NCBI RefSeq assembly: GCF_029167105.1
Contig: NZ_JARFML010000014.1
Span: forward strand, 148,203 to 212,202
Direction: 5' to 3'
Origin: Bradyrhizobium yuanmingense
Lineage (GTDB): Bacteria; Pseudomonadota; Alphaproteobacteria; Rhizobiales; Xanthobacteraceae
DNA: 64,000 nucleotides
How positions within the stretch are numbered: the stretch's first letter is position 1; each line of letters starts with the position of its first letter. A program made the translations under genes and the position numbers. The notes under the pieces are model-generated. The model was not told the DNA's origin. It made no database searches and saw only the letters and a program-made list of their open reading frames with translations. Positions 1 through 8,660 of the stretch are shown here, one piece after another.

Positions 1-735
1 GTGGTGAAGAAGCCGAGCGCGATCGTGTTCACGCCGGTCGATTACAAGGCGATGGTGCCGGGCGTCGAGAAGATCAACGAGGCCAAGATCCCGGTCGTCA
101 ACATCACCGACCGTTCGGCCGGCGGCAAGTTCCTGTCCTTCGTCGGCGCCGACGATTACAGCCTCGGGCTGGAGACAGCGCGCTTCCTGCTCAAGACACT
201 CGGCGGCAAGGGCAACATCGTCATCATCGAGGGCGTCAAGGGCTCGCTGACCAATGTCGACCGCGTGCGCGGCTTCAACGACGCGCTGAAGGAAGCCCCC
301 GGCGCCAAGCTCTTGGCCTCGCAGCCCGGCAATTATCAGCGGCTCCAGGCGCTCCAGGTCATGGAGAATTTGATGCAGTCGAATTCGCAGATCGACGGCG
401 TGCTGGCGGCCAACGATGCCATGGCGGTCGGCGCGATCGAGGCGCTCGACGGCGCCAACCGCAAGGCGCAGGTGATCGGCATCAACGGCACCAAGGAGGC
501 GATCGACGCGATCAAGTCCGGCAAGCTGCTGGCGAGCGGCGACTACAACGGCTTTGCGCAAGGCTGCCTCGGCACCATGATGGCGATCCGCTCCTTGCGG
601 GGCCAGCCTGTCATCAGCGAGATCGTGCTGAAGCCGACGGTCATCACCAAGGACAATTACCAGCCGTTCGACGTGCCGCTGGAACAGCGGACCTGCCCGA
701 CTTTCGAGGACGCCGGCAAGCTCAGCGCGAAGTAG
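1..735 (+). CDS. Sugar ABC transporter periplasmic substrate-binding protein (5'-truncated by window edge)
   Basis: This is the C-terminal 244 residues of a type I periplasmic binding protein of the RbsB/ribose class, which captures a sugar-like ligand for an ABC importer. Visible family features are the alternating beta-alpha pattern, the VNITDR stretch, and the hinge-region run VLAANDAMAVGAIEALD (residues about 134-150), followed by VIGINGTKEAIDAI. Family members are usually about 310-340 residues, and no signal peptide is present here. The gene therefore almost certainly begins upstream of the window, and the GTG at base 1 is only an in-frame codon. A strong hairpin follows the stop. The ligand cannot be told from sequence. 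Confidence 0.85.
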   Translation: MVKKPSAIVFTPVDYKAMVPGVEKINEAKIPVVNITDRSAGGKFLSFVGADDYSLGLETARFLLKTLGGKGNIVIIEGVKGSLTNVDRVRGFNDALKEAPGAKLLASQPGNYQRLQALQVMENLMQSNSQIDGVLAANDAMAVGAIEALDGANRKAQVIGINGTKEAIDAIKSGKLLASGDYNGFAQGCLGTMMAIRSLRGQPVISEIVLKPTVITKDNYQPFDVPLEQRTCPTFEDAGKLSAK

Positions 736-753
736 CTCCGTCACCCCAAGCCC

Positions 754-778
754 GGACGGCCGCAGCCTGCGGCCGTCC
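754..778 (+). terminator. Hairpin after the sugar-binding protein gene
   Basis: A perfect 10-bp inverted repeat (GGACGGCCGC, 5-base loop AGCCT, GCGGCCGTCC) lies 19 bases after the stop codon. It has no T-tract, so it may be a weak terminator or an mRNA 3'-end stabiliser rather than a canonical intrinsic terminator. Confidence 0.5.
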
Positions 779-807
779 CAACAACGAAGCCAAGAAACGG
801 AGACAGC

Positions 808-1095
808 ATGCTGTTCGCCATTCACGCCCTCGACCGCACCGGCGCGTTGCCGACGCGGCTCGCCAATTACGACGCCCACAAGGCTTTCCTCAGCGACACC
901 TCGCGCTTCGGCGTCAAGATCGTGATGTCCGGTCCGCTCGTCTCCGACGACGGCCAGACCATGATCGGCAGCCTGTTCCTGATCGAGGCTCCCGGCCGCG
1001 CCGAGGTCGAAGCCTTCAACCGCGCAGATCCCTTTGCCGCGGCCGGCATCTGGGACAAAGTCACGATCACCGGCTTCCTGCGCCGGCAGGGTTGA
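808..1095 (+). CDS. YciI family protein
   Basis: A 95-residue protein with the YciI fold signature: an N-terminal FAIHALDR strand, the YDAHKAFL helix carrying the conserved histidine, and a C-terminal DPFAAAGIW motif matching the family's DP(F/Y)xxAG. YciI-like proteins are small dimeric alpha+beta-barrel proteins, and the biochemical role of most is unknown. A good ribosome-binding site (CGGAGA) lies a few bases before the ATG. It follows the sugar-binding protein by 72 bases, with a hairpin between them, so it may be a separate unit. Its substrate is not predictable. Confidence 0.8.
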   Translation: MLFAIHALDRTGALPTRLANYDAHKAFLSDTSRFGVKIVMSGPLVSDDGQTMIGSLFLIEAPGRAEVEAFNRADPFAAAGIWDKVTITGFLRRQG

Positions 1096-1349
1096 GGTCC
1101 GCCACCACGAAAGTGCGTAAACAACCCCATGCACAGTAGAACGGGGCTTGTTTCCGCTTACGAATTTCCGATGCACCGCGCGGCCTCGCATCCGAGGCCA
1201 ATGCCGACGCAAATCGGCGGTGGATTTTGACTCGTCGGGCAAAACAGGGGCATAGTGCCATCATCGCCCGATGTCAGTCCCGTCCGCCGTCGGGGCACCC
1301 GCCCAAGCGTCGGCGCGACTAACGCGACACGGACTGGCGTCGGATCCCC

Positions 1350-2342
1350 TCAGCTGCTCATTGCCGGCGCAGCCTCTTCGAGATGACAGGCCACCCACTG
1401 CTCGGCTCCAGCCGCGCGCAGCGTCGGCTCCTCGCTCCGGCAGCGGTCGAACACGAACGGGCAGCGGGTGTGGAAGCGGCATCCCTTCGGCGGATTGATC
1501 GGGCTCGGCACGTCGCCCTTGAGGATGATGGGATTACGCTGGGCTCCGGGCTCCGGCAGCGGCACGGCCGAAAGCAGCGCCTTGGTGTAGGGATGCCTTG
1601 GCGCGGCAAATATCTCGCGGCGCGGGGCCACCTCGACGATCTTGCCGAGATACATCACCGCGACGCGGTGGGTCATGTGCTCGACGATGGCAAGATCGTG
1701 GCTGATGAACAGTAGCGCGAGACCGAACTCGCGCTGGAGATCCTGCAAGAGATTGACGATCTGCGCCTTAACCGAGACATCGAGCGCGGAGACCGCCTCG
1801 TCGCAGACGATCAGCTCGGGCTCGGCAGCCAGCGCCCGCGCGATGCCGATGCGCTGACGCTGGCCGCCGGAGAATTCGTGCGGCCTGCGGTTCAGCGCCT
1901 CGCGCGGCAGGCGCACCGTGTCCATCAGCGATGTGACACGGACCTCGAGATCCTCGGCAGATTTGGCGAGGCCGAAATTACGGATCGGCTCGGCAAGAAT
2001 GTCGCGCACGCGCATGCGCGGATTGAGGCTCGAGAACGGATCCTGGAACACGACCTGCACGCGGCGGCGCATCTGGCGCATCGTGCCCGGTGCGGCGTCG
2101 TCGATCCTCTGGCCATCGAGGATGACCTGGCCCGAGGTGATCTCGAACAGTCGCAGGATGGCGCGGCCGACCGTCGATTTTCCGCAGCCGGACTCGCCGA
2201 CCAGCGACAGCGTCTCGCCGCGCGCGATCTCGAAGGAGACGCCGTCCACCGCGTAGACGAATTCGGTTTGCCGTCCGAAGAGGCCCTTGTTGATCGGAAA
2301 GTGCTTCTTGAGGTCGTTGACCTGGAGCAGCGGAACACTCAT
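1350..2342 (-). CDS. Oligopeptide/dipeptide ABC importer ATP-binding protein (DppF/OppF type)
   Basis: A cytoplasmic ATPase subunit of 330 residues. It has Walker A GESGCGKST, signature SGGQRQR, Walker B LIVCDEAVSALD and the C-terminal oligopeptide-type cysteine region (RCPFVFDRC). I take ATG at 2342 (MSVPLLQ) rather than longer starts, because it gives a 4-bp ATGA overlap with the preceding DppD-type gene and matches the family N-terminus. It is the last gene of a five-gene importer operon (binding protein, two permeases, two ATPases). The family imports peptides, nickel or other small solutes. The location next to hydantoin-degrading genes suggests an amide or ureide substrate, which is inference. 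Confidence 0.92.
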   Translation of the reverse strand: MSVPLLQVNDLKKHFPINKGLFGRQTEFVYAVDGVSFEIARGETLSLVGESGCGKSTVGRAILRLFEITSGQVILDGQRIDDAAPGTMRQMRRRVQVVFQDPFSSLNPRMRVRDILAEPIRNFGLAKSAEDLEVRVTSLMDTVRLPREALNRRPHEFSGGQRQRIGIARALAAEPELIVCDEAVSALDVSVKAQIVNLLQDLQREFGLALLFISHDLAIVEHMTHRVAVMYLGKIVEVAPRREIFAAPRHPYTKALLSAVPLPEPGAQRNPIILKGDVPSPINPPKGCRFHTRCPFVFDRCRSEEPTLRAAGAEQWVACHLEEAAPAMSS

Positions 2343-3328
2343 GCCGCGATCGCTCCCTTGGCTGCGTAATGGCACGCAGCGATGTGGCGCGGGCCCTTCT
2401 CTTCCAGTCCCGGCGCATATTGGCGGCAGACGTCGGTGGCGAGCGCACAGCGGCCGGCGAAGACGCAGCCTGTGATGGGCTTGCGGAGGTCGGGCACCTG
2501 CCCCGGGATTTCGGCGAGGCGGGTCGCAGTGCCCGCGAGCGAGGAGCCGAGCTTCGGCACCGCACCCAACAGGCCTTGCGTATAGGGGTGCCGCGGCGAG
2601 CGGAACAGCTCGGCCACCGGCGCCTCCTCGACCTTGCGGCCGGCATACATCACCATGACACGCTCGGCGATCTCGGCGACGACGCCGAGATCGTGGGTGA
2701 TCAGGATGATGGCCGCACCGACCCGGCGCTTCAGGTCCAGCATCAGCTTGAGGATCTGCGCCTGGATCGTCACGTCGAGGGCGGTGGTCGGCTCGTCCGC
2801 AATGAGAAGCTTCGGATTGCAGGCCAGCGCGACCGCGATCATCACGCGCTGGCGCATGCCGCCTGACAGCTGGTGCGGATATTCGCCGACGCGCCGTTTC
2901 GGCTCGGGAATGCCGACCAGCGTCAGCATCTCGACCGCATGCGCCTCCGCCGCCTGCTTGTCGAGACCCTGATGAATCATCAAGGTCTCGCGGATCTGGC
3001 GGCCGACGGTGAGCACCGGGTTCAGGCTCGTCATCGGTTCCTGAAAGATCATGGAGATGTCGTTGCCGCGGATCGCGCGCATCTCGCGGTCGGACAGTTT
3101 CAAGAGATCCCTGCCCGCGAAGCGGATGCTGCCTGCGATCCGGCCCGGCGGCTCCGGAATCAACCGCATCAAGGACATCGACGTCACCGACTTGCCGCAG
3201 CCGGACTCGCCGACGATGGCGAGCGTCTCGCCCTCGTTGACATGGAAGGACACTCCGTCGACCGCGCGGTTGATGCCGCCGGGCGTACGGAAATGGGTCT
3301 GGAGGTTCTCGACTTCGAGCAAAGCCAT
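2339..3328 (-). CDS. Oligopeptide/dipeptide ABC importer ATP-binding protein (DppD/OppD type)
   Basis: An ATPase subunit of 329 residues with Walker A GESGCGKS, signature SGGMRQR, Walker B LLIADEPTTALD and the oligopeptide-type C-terminal cysteine region (GCVFAGRC). Start ATG 3328 (MALLEVENL) is chosen because upstream in-frame sequence does not resemble the family. It is separated by 31 bases from the permease gene before it and overlaps the next ATPase gene by 4 bp. It pairs with that DppF-type ATPase to energise the two permeases encoded upstream. Confidence 0.92.
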   Translation of the reverse strand: MALLEVENLQTHFRTPGGINRAVDGVSFHVNEGETLAIVGESGCGKSVTSMSLMRLIPEPPGRIAGSIRFAGRDLLKLSDREMRAIRGNDISMIFQEPMTSLNPVLTVGRQIRETLMIHQGLDKQAAEAHAVEMLTLVGIPEPKRRVGEYPHQLSGGMRQRVMIAVALACNPKLLIADEPTTALDVTIQAQILKLMLDLKRRVGAAIILITHDLGVVAEIAERVMVMYAGRKVEEAPVAELFRSPRHPYTQGLLGAVPKLGSSLAGTATRLAEIPGQVPDLRKPITGCVFAGRCALATDVCRQYAPGLEEKGPRHIAACHYAAKGAIAA

Positions 3329-3359
3329 CGCAATCAGCCTCGATCCATCACAGACAACA

Positions 3360-4283
3360 TCACAGGCTTTTGGCCATGCGCGGGTCGAGCGCATCGCGAA
3401 GGCCGTCGCCGAGCAGATTCACGGCGAGCACGGTGACGGACAGGAACGCCGCCGGGAAGAACACGATGTAGGGCTTCACCTGCCAGAGCGCGCGGCCCTC
3501 GGCCATGATGTTGCCCCAGGACGGGATGGTCGGCGGCGTGCCGGCGCCGATGAAGGACAGGATCGCCTCCGTGATCATGGCGCTGGCGCAGATATAGGTC
3601 GCCTGCACCAGCATCGGCGCAACCGTGTTTGGCAGGATGTGGCGCAGGATGATCATCGGCGTGCGCGTGCCGCAGGCGACGGCCGCGTCCACATAGGGCT
3701 GCTCGCGCAAGGACAGCACGACGCTGCGGACGAGGCGCGAGACGCGCGGGATCTCGGCGATGGTGATCGCCAGGATGACATTGCCGACGCTGCCGCGCGT
3801 CAGGGCCATCAGCGCGATCGCGAGCAGGATCGGCGGGATCGACATCAGCCCGTCCATGAACCGCATCAGGATGCCGTCGGCCCAGCGGATGAAGCCGGAG
3901 ACCATGCCGATGGCAAGACCGATCGCCGAGGCGCAGATCGCGACCGACAGACCGACCGTGAGCGAGACCCGCGCGCCGAACAGCACGCGCGAATAGATGT
4001 CGCGGCCGAGCACGTCGGTGCCGAACCAGAAATCGGCCGACGGCGCGCGGGTGCGCTTGGCGGGCGCAAGCGCGGTCGGATCGACCGTGCCGAGGTACGG
4101 CGCAAAGACGGCGATCAGCACCAGCATCAGCAGCAGCGCGCCGCCGATCGCGACCGTCGGGTGGCCGCGCAGGAGGCCGACGAAGCCGCGCCGTATCCTG
4201 ACCGGCCGCAGGATCTCGGGCAGTTGCGGCGCAAGGACGAGGCCGGCCGGAAGCGAATGCGGATTAACGGTGGTGTCGGTCAA
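3360..4283 (-). CDS. Oligopeptide-type ABC importer permease (DppC type)
   Basis: A membrane permease of 307 residues: an N-terminal cytoplasmic stretch, a first membrane helix (IGGALLLMLVLIAVFAPYL), the DppC-like GTDVLGRDIYSRVLFGARVSL segment split by the extracytoplasmic loop, and further helices. The coupling (EAA) region is near IAEIPRVSRLVRS. The start appears to be TTG (4283), overlapping the previous stop as TTGA, and no better ATG aligns with the family N-terminus. It forms the heterodimeric channel with the DppB-type partner. Confidence 0.9.
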   Translation of the reverse strand: MTDTTVNPHSLPAGLVLAPQLPEILRPVRIRRGFVGLLRGHPTVAIGGALLLMLVLIAVFAPYLGTVDPTALAPAKRTRAPSADFWFGTDVLGRDIYSRVLFGARVSLTVGLSVAICASAIGLAIGMVSGFIRWADGILMRFMDGLMSIPPILLAIALMALTRGSVGNVILAITIAEIPRVSRLVRSVVLSLREQPYVDAAVACGTRTPMIILRHILPNTVAPMLVQATYICASAMITEAILSFIGAGTPPTIPSWGNIMAEGRALWQVKPYIVFFPAAFLSVTVLAVNLLGDGLRDALDPRMAKSL

Positions 4284-5221
4284 TAGCGGATCCTCGGGTC
4301 AACGAGCGTGTAGACGACGTCGATCATCAGATTGACGAGGACGTAGACGAAGCTGAACAGCAGCACGATGCCCTGGATCACCGGATAGTCACGGCGCAGG
4401 ATGGCATCGATGGTGAGGCGGCCGAGGCCTGGGATCGCGAACACGCTCTCGGTGACGACCGCGCCGCCGATCAGGAGCGCGATGCCGATCCCGATCACGG
4501 TGACGATCGGCACCGCCGCGTTCTTCAGCGCGTGAATGAACAGGATGCCGCCCTGCCCGAGGCCCTTGGCCTTGGCCGTGCGGATATAGTCCTGCTGCAG
4601 CACTTCGAGCATGGCTGCCCGCGTGATGCGGGCGACCAGCGCGATATAGACGCAGCCGAGCGCGATCGCCGGCAGGATCAGGTTCTCAAGCCACGGCCAG
4701 AAGCCGGAGCTGAGCGGCGTGTAGCCCTGCACCGGCAGCCATTCCAGCTCCAGCGCGAAGACGTAGGCGAGCATGTAGCCGACCACGAAGACGGGCAGCG
4801 AGAATCCGAACACGGCAAAGCCCATGATGACGCGATCGATCAGGCTGCCGGCCTTCCATGCCGCCACCACGCCGAGCGGCACCGCCACCACGATCGTGAG
4901 CAGCAGCGTGACGATCATCAGCGACAGCGTCGGTCCGAGACGCTGCCCGATCATCGCCGAGACCGGCAGGTTGGTGAAGATCGAGGTGCCGAGATCGCCG
5001 TGGAGGATGCGCCAGACCCAGCCTCCGAACTGGACCAGGAAGGGCCGGTCCAGTCCGAGGCTCTGGCGGATGCGCTCCACATCCTCCGGGCTTGCCTGAT
5101 CGCCCGCGATCACCACGGCCGGATCGCCGGGCGCGATGTAAAGCAGGCTGAACACGAACAGCGCGACGATCGCCATGACCGGCAAGGTCGCAACGATGCG
5201 ACGGAGGATGTAGGAGAGCAT
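4280..5221 (-). CDS. Oligopeptide-type ABC importer permease (DppB type)
   Basis: A membrane permease of 313 residues with the typical N-terminus MLSYILRRIVATLPVMAIVALFVF, the PGDPAVVIAG motif conserved in DppB/OppB proteins, and the EAA-like coupling loop RAAMLEVLQQDYIRTAKAKG. About six membrane helices are apparent. It begins 17 bases after the binding-protein gene and overlaps the DppC-type gene by 4 bp, so the two permeases are translationally coupled. Confidence 0.92.
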   Translation of the reverse strand: MLSYILRRIVATLPVMAIVALFVFSLLYIAPGDPAVVIAGDQASPEDVERIRQSLGLDRPFLVQFGGWVWRILHGDLGTSIFTNLPVSAMIGQRLGPTLSLMIVTLLLTIVVAVPLGVVAAWKAGSLIDRVIMGFAVFGFSLPVFVVGYMLAYVFALELEWLPVQGYTPLSSGFWPWLENLILPAIALGCVYIALVARITRAAMLEVLQQDYIRTAKAKGLGQGGILFIHALKNAAVPIVTVIGIGIALLIGGAVVTESVFAIPGLGRLTIDAILRRDYPVIQGIVLLFSFVYVLVNLMIDVVYTLVDPRIRY

Positions 5222-5238
5222 CTGGCCTCAGCGCACGA

Positions 5239-6843
5239 TCATGCGGACTTCGACACGCCCCAGAAGAACGGCAGCGGTCCCTTGGCAACGCCGGAGACGT
5301 TCTTGCGCCACGCGGTGTAGCTCAGGAAGAAACCGGTCGGCGCGTAGACGACGTCATCGATCGCCGCCTTGTTGAGGCGGCCGATGGCGGCCTTCTCCTC
5401 GTCTGTGTTCTTGGCCTCGAACCACGAGGCGACCTCCTTTTCGGTGGCCGCGCTGGTGGGCCAGCCGAACCAGGCCTTGTCGCCGTTAGCACGAATGGCG
5501 GTGTAGGGAGCCGGATTGACGCAGTCCGCGCCGGCGTGCCAGGTGTGGAACATGTTCCAGCCGCCCTGTCCCGGAGGCGTCTTCTGCGCGCGGCGGGACC
5601 CGACCGTGCCCCAATCGGTTGCGACGAAGTCGACATTCATGCCGAGCTTCTTGAGCAGGTCGGCGGTGACGTCGCCCATCGCCTTGGTGATTGGCTGGTC
5701 CTGCGCGACGAGGCACGTCACCGGCTGGCCGGAATAGCCGCTCTCGGCGAGCAGCTTCTTGGCGGCGTCCAGATCGCGCTTGCCCTTCAGAATCTCGCCG
5801 CCCACTTCGGTGTAGAGCGGCGTATCCGGCGTGAAGTAGCCGGGCAGCGGCTTCCACAGCGAATTGTCGTCGCCGACGATCGCGCGCATGTAGTCTTCCT
5901 GGCTGAGCGCCATCAGTACCGCCCGCCGCGCCTTGACGTCGTTGAACGGCGGATAGAGGAAGTTCATGCGGAACGAGCCGATATTGCCGAGGGGATCGCC
6001 GATATCGACGCTGATATTCTTGTTCTTCTTCAGAACTGGAACGAGATCCGCGATCGGGTTCTCCCACCAGTCGATCTCGCCGTTCTGCAACGCGGCCGCC
6101 GCGGTTGCCGGATCCGGCATGATCACCCACTCGACGCGGTCGACCATCACCTGCTTGCCACCGGCCAGCCATGACGACTTCTCCTGCCGCGGTGAATAGT
6201 CGGCGAATTTCTCGAACACGGCCTTCGCACCGGGGACCCACTCGCTCTTGGCAAACTTCAGCGGACCGGAGCCGATATATTCAGAAATCTGCTTGAACGG
6301 ATCGGTCTGCGCGATGCGCTCCGGCATGATGAAGCTGCAAGGCGAATTGTTCTTCCCGAGCGCGTAGAGCAATTTCGGGAAGGGCTGCTTCAGCACCCAT
6401 TTGAAGGTGCGGTCGTCGACGGCCGTGAGCTCCTGCTGGAGCGCCTTGATCATCAGGCCCATCGGATCGCGGGCCGACCAGCGCGTCAGACTTGCCACGA
6501 CGTCCTTGCTGAGCACCGGCTCGCCGTCGTGGAACTTGAGGCCGGGCCGCAGCTTGAACGTCCAAGTGGTGCCGTCGTCGGTCACTTCCTCGGACTCGAC
6601 CATCTGCCGCTGCGGCCGGAACGAGGAATCGATGCCGTAGAGCGTGTCCCAGACCATCGCGGCGGCATTGCGCACGACATATTGCGTGCCCCAGATCGGG
6701 TCGAAATTGGCGAGATTGGCCTGGGGCACGAAACGCAGGGTGCGCGCCGCGGCACCCTGCGCGATCGCCGGGGCCGACAGGCCACCCGTCAACGCCAGGC
6801 TGCCCGCGCCAGCCAGTCCCTTCAATACCGTCCTGCGATCCAT
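5239..6843 (-). CDS. ABC importer substrate-binding protein, family 5 (Tat-exported)
   Basis: An extracytoplasmic solute-binding protein of 534 residues and SBP_bac_5 type. The N-terminus has a twin-arginine signal (MDRRTVLKG, hydrophobic core, APAIAQG cleavage region), so it is probably exported folded. The body shows the family pattern (LRFVPQANLANFDPIW, then TWTFKLRPGLKFHDGEPVLSKDV). It is the first gene of the importer operon, and a perfect 18-bp palindrome lies 64 bases upstream of its start. Family 5 ligands include peptides, opines, nickel and amides; the ligand here is unknown. Confidence 0.92.
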   Translation of the reverse strand: MDRRTVLKGLAGAGSLALTGGLSAPAIAQGAAARTLRFVPQANLANFDPIWGTQYVVRNAAAMVWDTLYGIDSSFRPQRQMVESEEVTDDGTTWTFKLRPGLKFHDGEPVLSKDVVASLTRWSARDPMGLMIKALQQELTAVDDRTFKWVLKQPFPKLLYALGKNNSPCSFIMPERIAQTDPFKQISEYIGSGPLKFAKSEWVPGAKAVFEKFADYSPRQEKSSWLAGGKQVMVDRVEWVIMPDPATAAAALQNGEIDWWENPIADLVPVLKKNKNISVDIGDPLGNIGSFRMNFLYPPFNDVKARRAVLMALSQEDYMRAIVGDDNSLWKPLPGYFTPDTPLYTEVGGEILKGKRDLDAAKKLLAESGYSGQPVTCLVAQDQPITKAMGDVTADLLKKLGMNVDFVATDWGTVGSRRAQKTPPGQGGWNMFHTWHAGADCVNPAPYTAIRANGDKAWFGWPTSAATEKEVASWFEAKNTDEEKAAIGRLNKAAIDDVVYAPTGFFLSYTAWRKNVSGVAKGPLPFFWGVSKSA

Positions 6844-6906
6844 GAAGTCCTCCCAGAAATGCCGTGATGCCAGCTATTCATTGGCAAAGGGCAAGTGAAA
6901 CCGAAC

Positions 6907-6924
6907 CCATTTGCAAGCAAATGG
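6907..6924. promoter_or_regulatory. Perfect 18-bp palindrome, candidate operator for the first ABC importer operon
   Basis: CCATTTGCAAGCAAATGG is a perfect inverted repeat (8-bp arms, AA centre) in the 146-bp gap between the end of the second importer's ATPase gene and the start of the first importer's binding-protein gene. Its size and AT-rich symmetry in GC-rich DNA suggest a dimeric regulator site of GntR or LacI type. The regulator is not identified. Confidence 0.5.
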
Positions 6925-6989
6925 TATGCCACTGGATGCGGCTTCGCCAGCGGGATCTCATCCCCATTTGGCCGGTCCAGAAGCGCGAG

Positions 6990-8660
6990 TCACAGAGCGG
7001 CCGCCAGCGTCGGCCCGGTCTCGATATGCGGGATCGCCTCGACCAGTTTGCGCGTGTAGTCCGTCTTCGGATTATCGAACAGCGCCCGGCTCTCGCCCTG
7101 CTCCACGATGCCGCCGTTGCGCAGCACGATGGTGCGGTCGCACAGCATGCGTACGACGTTGAGATCGTGGCTGACGAACAGCAGCGCGATGTCGTTCTCG
7201 CGCCGGAGGCGATCGAGCAGCTGCAGCACCACCGCCTGCACCGAGACGTCGAGCGCGGCGGTCGGCTCGTCCAGGACCAGCAGCCGCGGCCTGCTGGCGA
7301 TGGCGCGGGCGATGCCGACGCGGGCCTTCTGCCCGCCGGAGAGCTGATGCGGAAACCGCGGCAACAGATCGAGCGGCAGTCCGACCCGCTCGGCGCATTC
7401 TTCCACCCGTTTGCGCAAGCCTTCGCCCGAGCGCATGCCATCGAGCCGCATCAAGGGATGGGCAATGCAATCGAACGCCGTGAAACGCGGGTTGAGGCTC
7501 TCGTTCGGGTCCTGAAAGACCATCTGGATGTCTTTGCGCAACGGCGAGCGGTGGAAATCGCGCGCCGCCACATGCCCGATCGACTGCCCGTCGAACACGA
7601 TGTCGCCCTCGCTCGGATCGATCAGGCGGCAGATCATGCGCGAGGTCGTGCTCTTGCCCGAGCCGGATTCACCGACCAGCCCGACGCTCTCGCCGCCCGC
7701 TATGGTCATCGAGAAGTCGGCAACCGCAGCGGGGCCCTGGTCGAAACGTTTTGCCAATTTACGCACTTCCAGCAGCGGCGGGGTCCCGTGTGCGGGTTCC
7801 TGCCTGGGCTTGCTGACGACAGTCGCGTAGCGCTCCCGCTCCTCCTCCGTCACGAGATCTTGGATCCGCGACGTCGCCGTCGGCGATGCCGCAACCAGAC
7901 GCCTCGTATAAGCGTGCTGCGGCGCGCCGAAGAGAATGCCGGGGCTCGCCTCCTCGACGATGCGGCCGCGCTCCATCACGGCGATACGGCGGCAATAGCG
8001 CGCGGCAAGGCCGAGGTCGTGCGTGATCAGGATCGTCGCCATGCCTCGCGCGGCGGCAATGTCAGCCAGGAGATCCATCACCACCTTCTGCGTGGTGACG
8101 TCGAGCCCTGTCGTCGGCTCGTCCGCGATGAGCAGTGCGGGATTGCAGGAGATCGCGATCGCGATCATGACGCGCTGGCACATGCCGCCGGAGAGCTCGT
8201 GCGGATAGGCGTTCATCCGCGCCTCGGGATCGCGGATCTGGACCGCACGCAGCAGGTCCAGCGCCTCGGCACGCGCGGCCTCCTTCGAGATGCGCTTGTG
8301 GGTGAGGATCGCGTCCGCGATCTGCAGGCCGATCGCGCGGATCGGATTGAGCGCCGCCCGCGGATTCTGGAAGATCATCGACATCGCGGCGCCCTGCAGC
8401 TGGCGCAGATCATCGCCGCGGAGCTTGGTGACGTCCTGCCCACGGAACAGAATCTTGCCGCCGGTGACGCGGCCGGCTGCATCGAGCAGCCGCGTCGTCG
8501 CAAAGCCGGTAACCGACTTGCCCGAGCCGCTCTCGCCGACGAGGCCGAGCATCTCGCCGGCCTTGACCGTGAGCGTGACGCCGCGCACGGCCTCGACCAT
8601 GCCCCGCCGCGTCGAGAACGCGACGTGGAGGTCGTCGATCCTGAGCAGGTCCTCGCTCAT
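6990..8660 (-). CDS. Fused dual ATP-binding protein of an oligopeptide-type ABC importer
   Basis: A single 556-residue polypeptide carrying two ATPase domains in tandem, equivalent to DppD plus DppF. Domain 1 has GESGSGKS, signature SGGMCQR and LLIADEPTTGLD. Domain 2 has GESGSGKST, signature SGGQKAR and LLVLDEPTAALD. The start at 8660 (MSEDLLRIDDL) overlaps the preceding permease stop as ATGA; the frame stays open further upstream but that part does not resemble the family. Fused ATPases of this kind (YejF/GsiA type) are common. It is the last gene of the second importer operon. Confidence 0.93.
   Translation of the reverse strand: MSEDLLRIDDLHVAFSTRRGMVEAVRGVTLTVKAGEMLGLVGESGSGKSVTGFATTRLLDAAGRVTGGKILFRGQDVTKLRGDDLRQLQGAAMSMIFQNPRAALNPIRAIGLQIADAILTHKRISKEAARAEALDLLRAVQIRDPEARMNAYPHELSGGMCQRVMIAIAISCNPALLIADEPTTGLDVTTQKVVMDLLADIAAARGMATILITHDLGLAARYCRRIAVMERGRIVEEASPGILFGAPQHAYTRRLVAASPTATSRIQDLVTEEERERYATVVSKPRQEPAHGTPPLLEVRKLAKRFDQGPAAVADFSMTIAGGESVGLVGESGSGKSTTSRMICRLIDPSEGDIVFDGQSIGHVAARDFHRSPLRKDIQMVFQDPNESLNPRFTAFDCIAHPLMRLDGMRSGEGLRKRVEECAERVGLPLDLLPRFPHQLSGGQKARVGIARAIASRPRLLVLDEPTAALDVSVQAVVLQLLDRLRRENDIALLFVSHDLNVVRMLCDRTIVLRNGGIVEQGESRALFDNPKTDYTRKLVEAIPHIETGPTLAAAL

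Noticed and set aside
1096..1349. Possible terminator hairpin (AACAACCCC ... GGGGCTTGTT) in the gap after the YciI-like gene
   Set aside because: The stem is imperfect with a 14-base loop and no T-tract. I see no gene or clear signal in this 254-bp gap.
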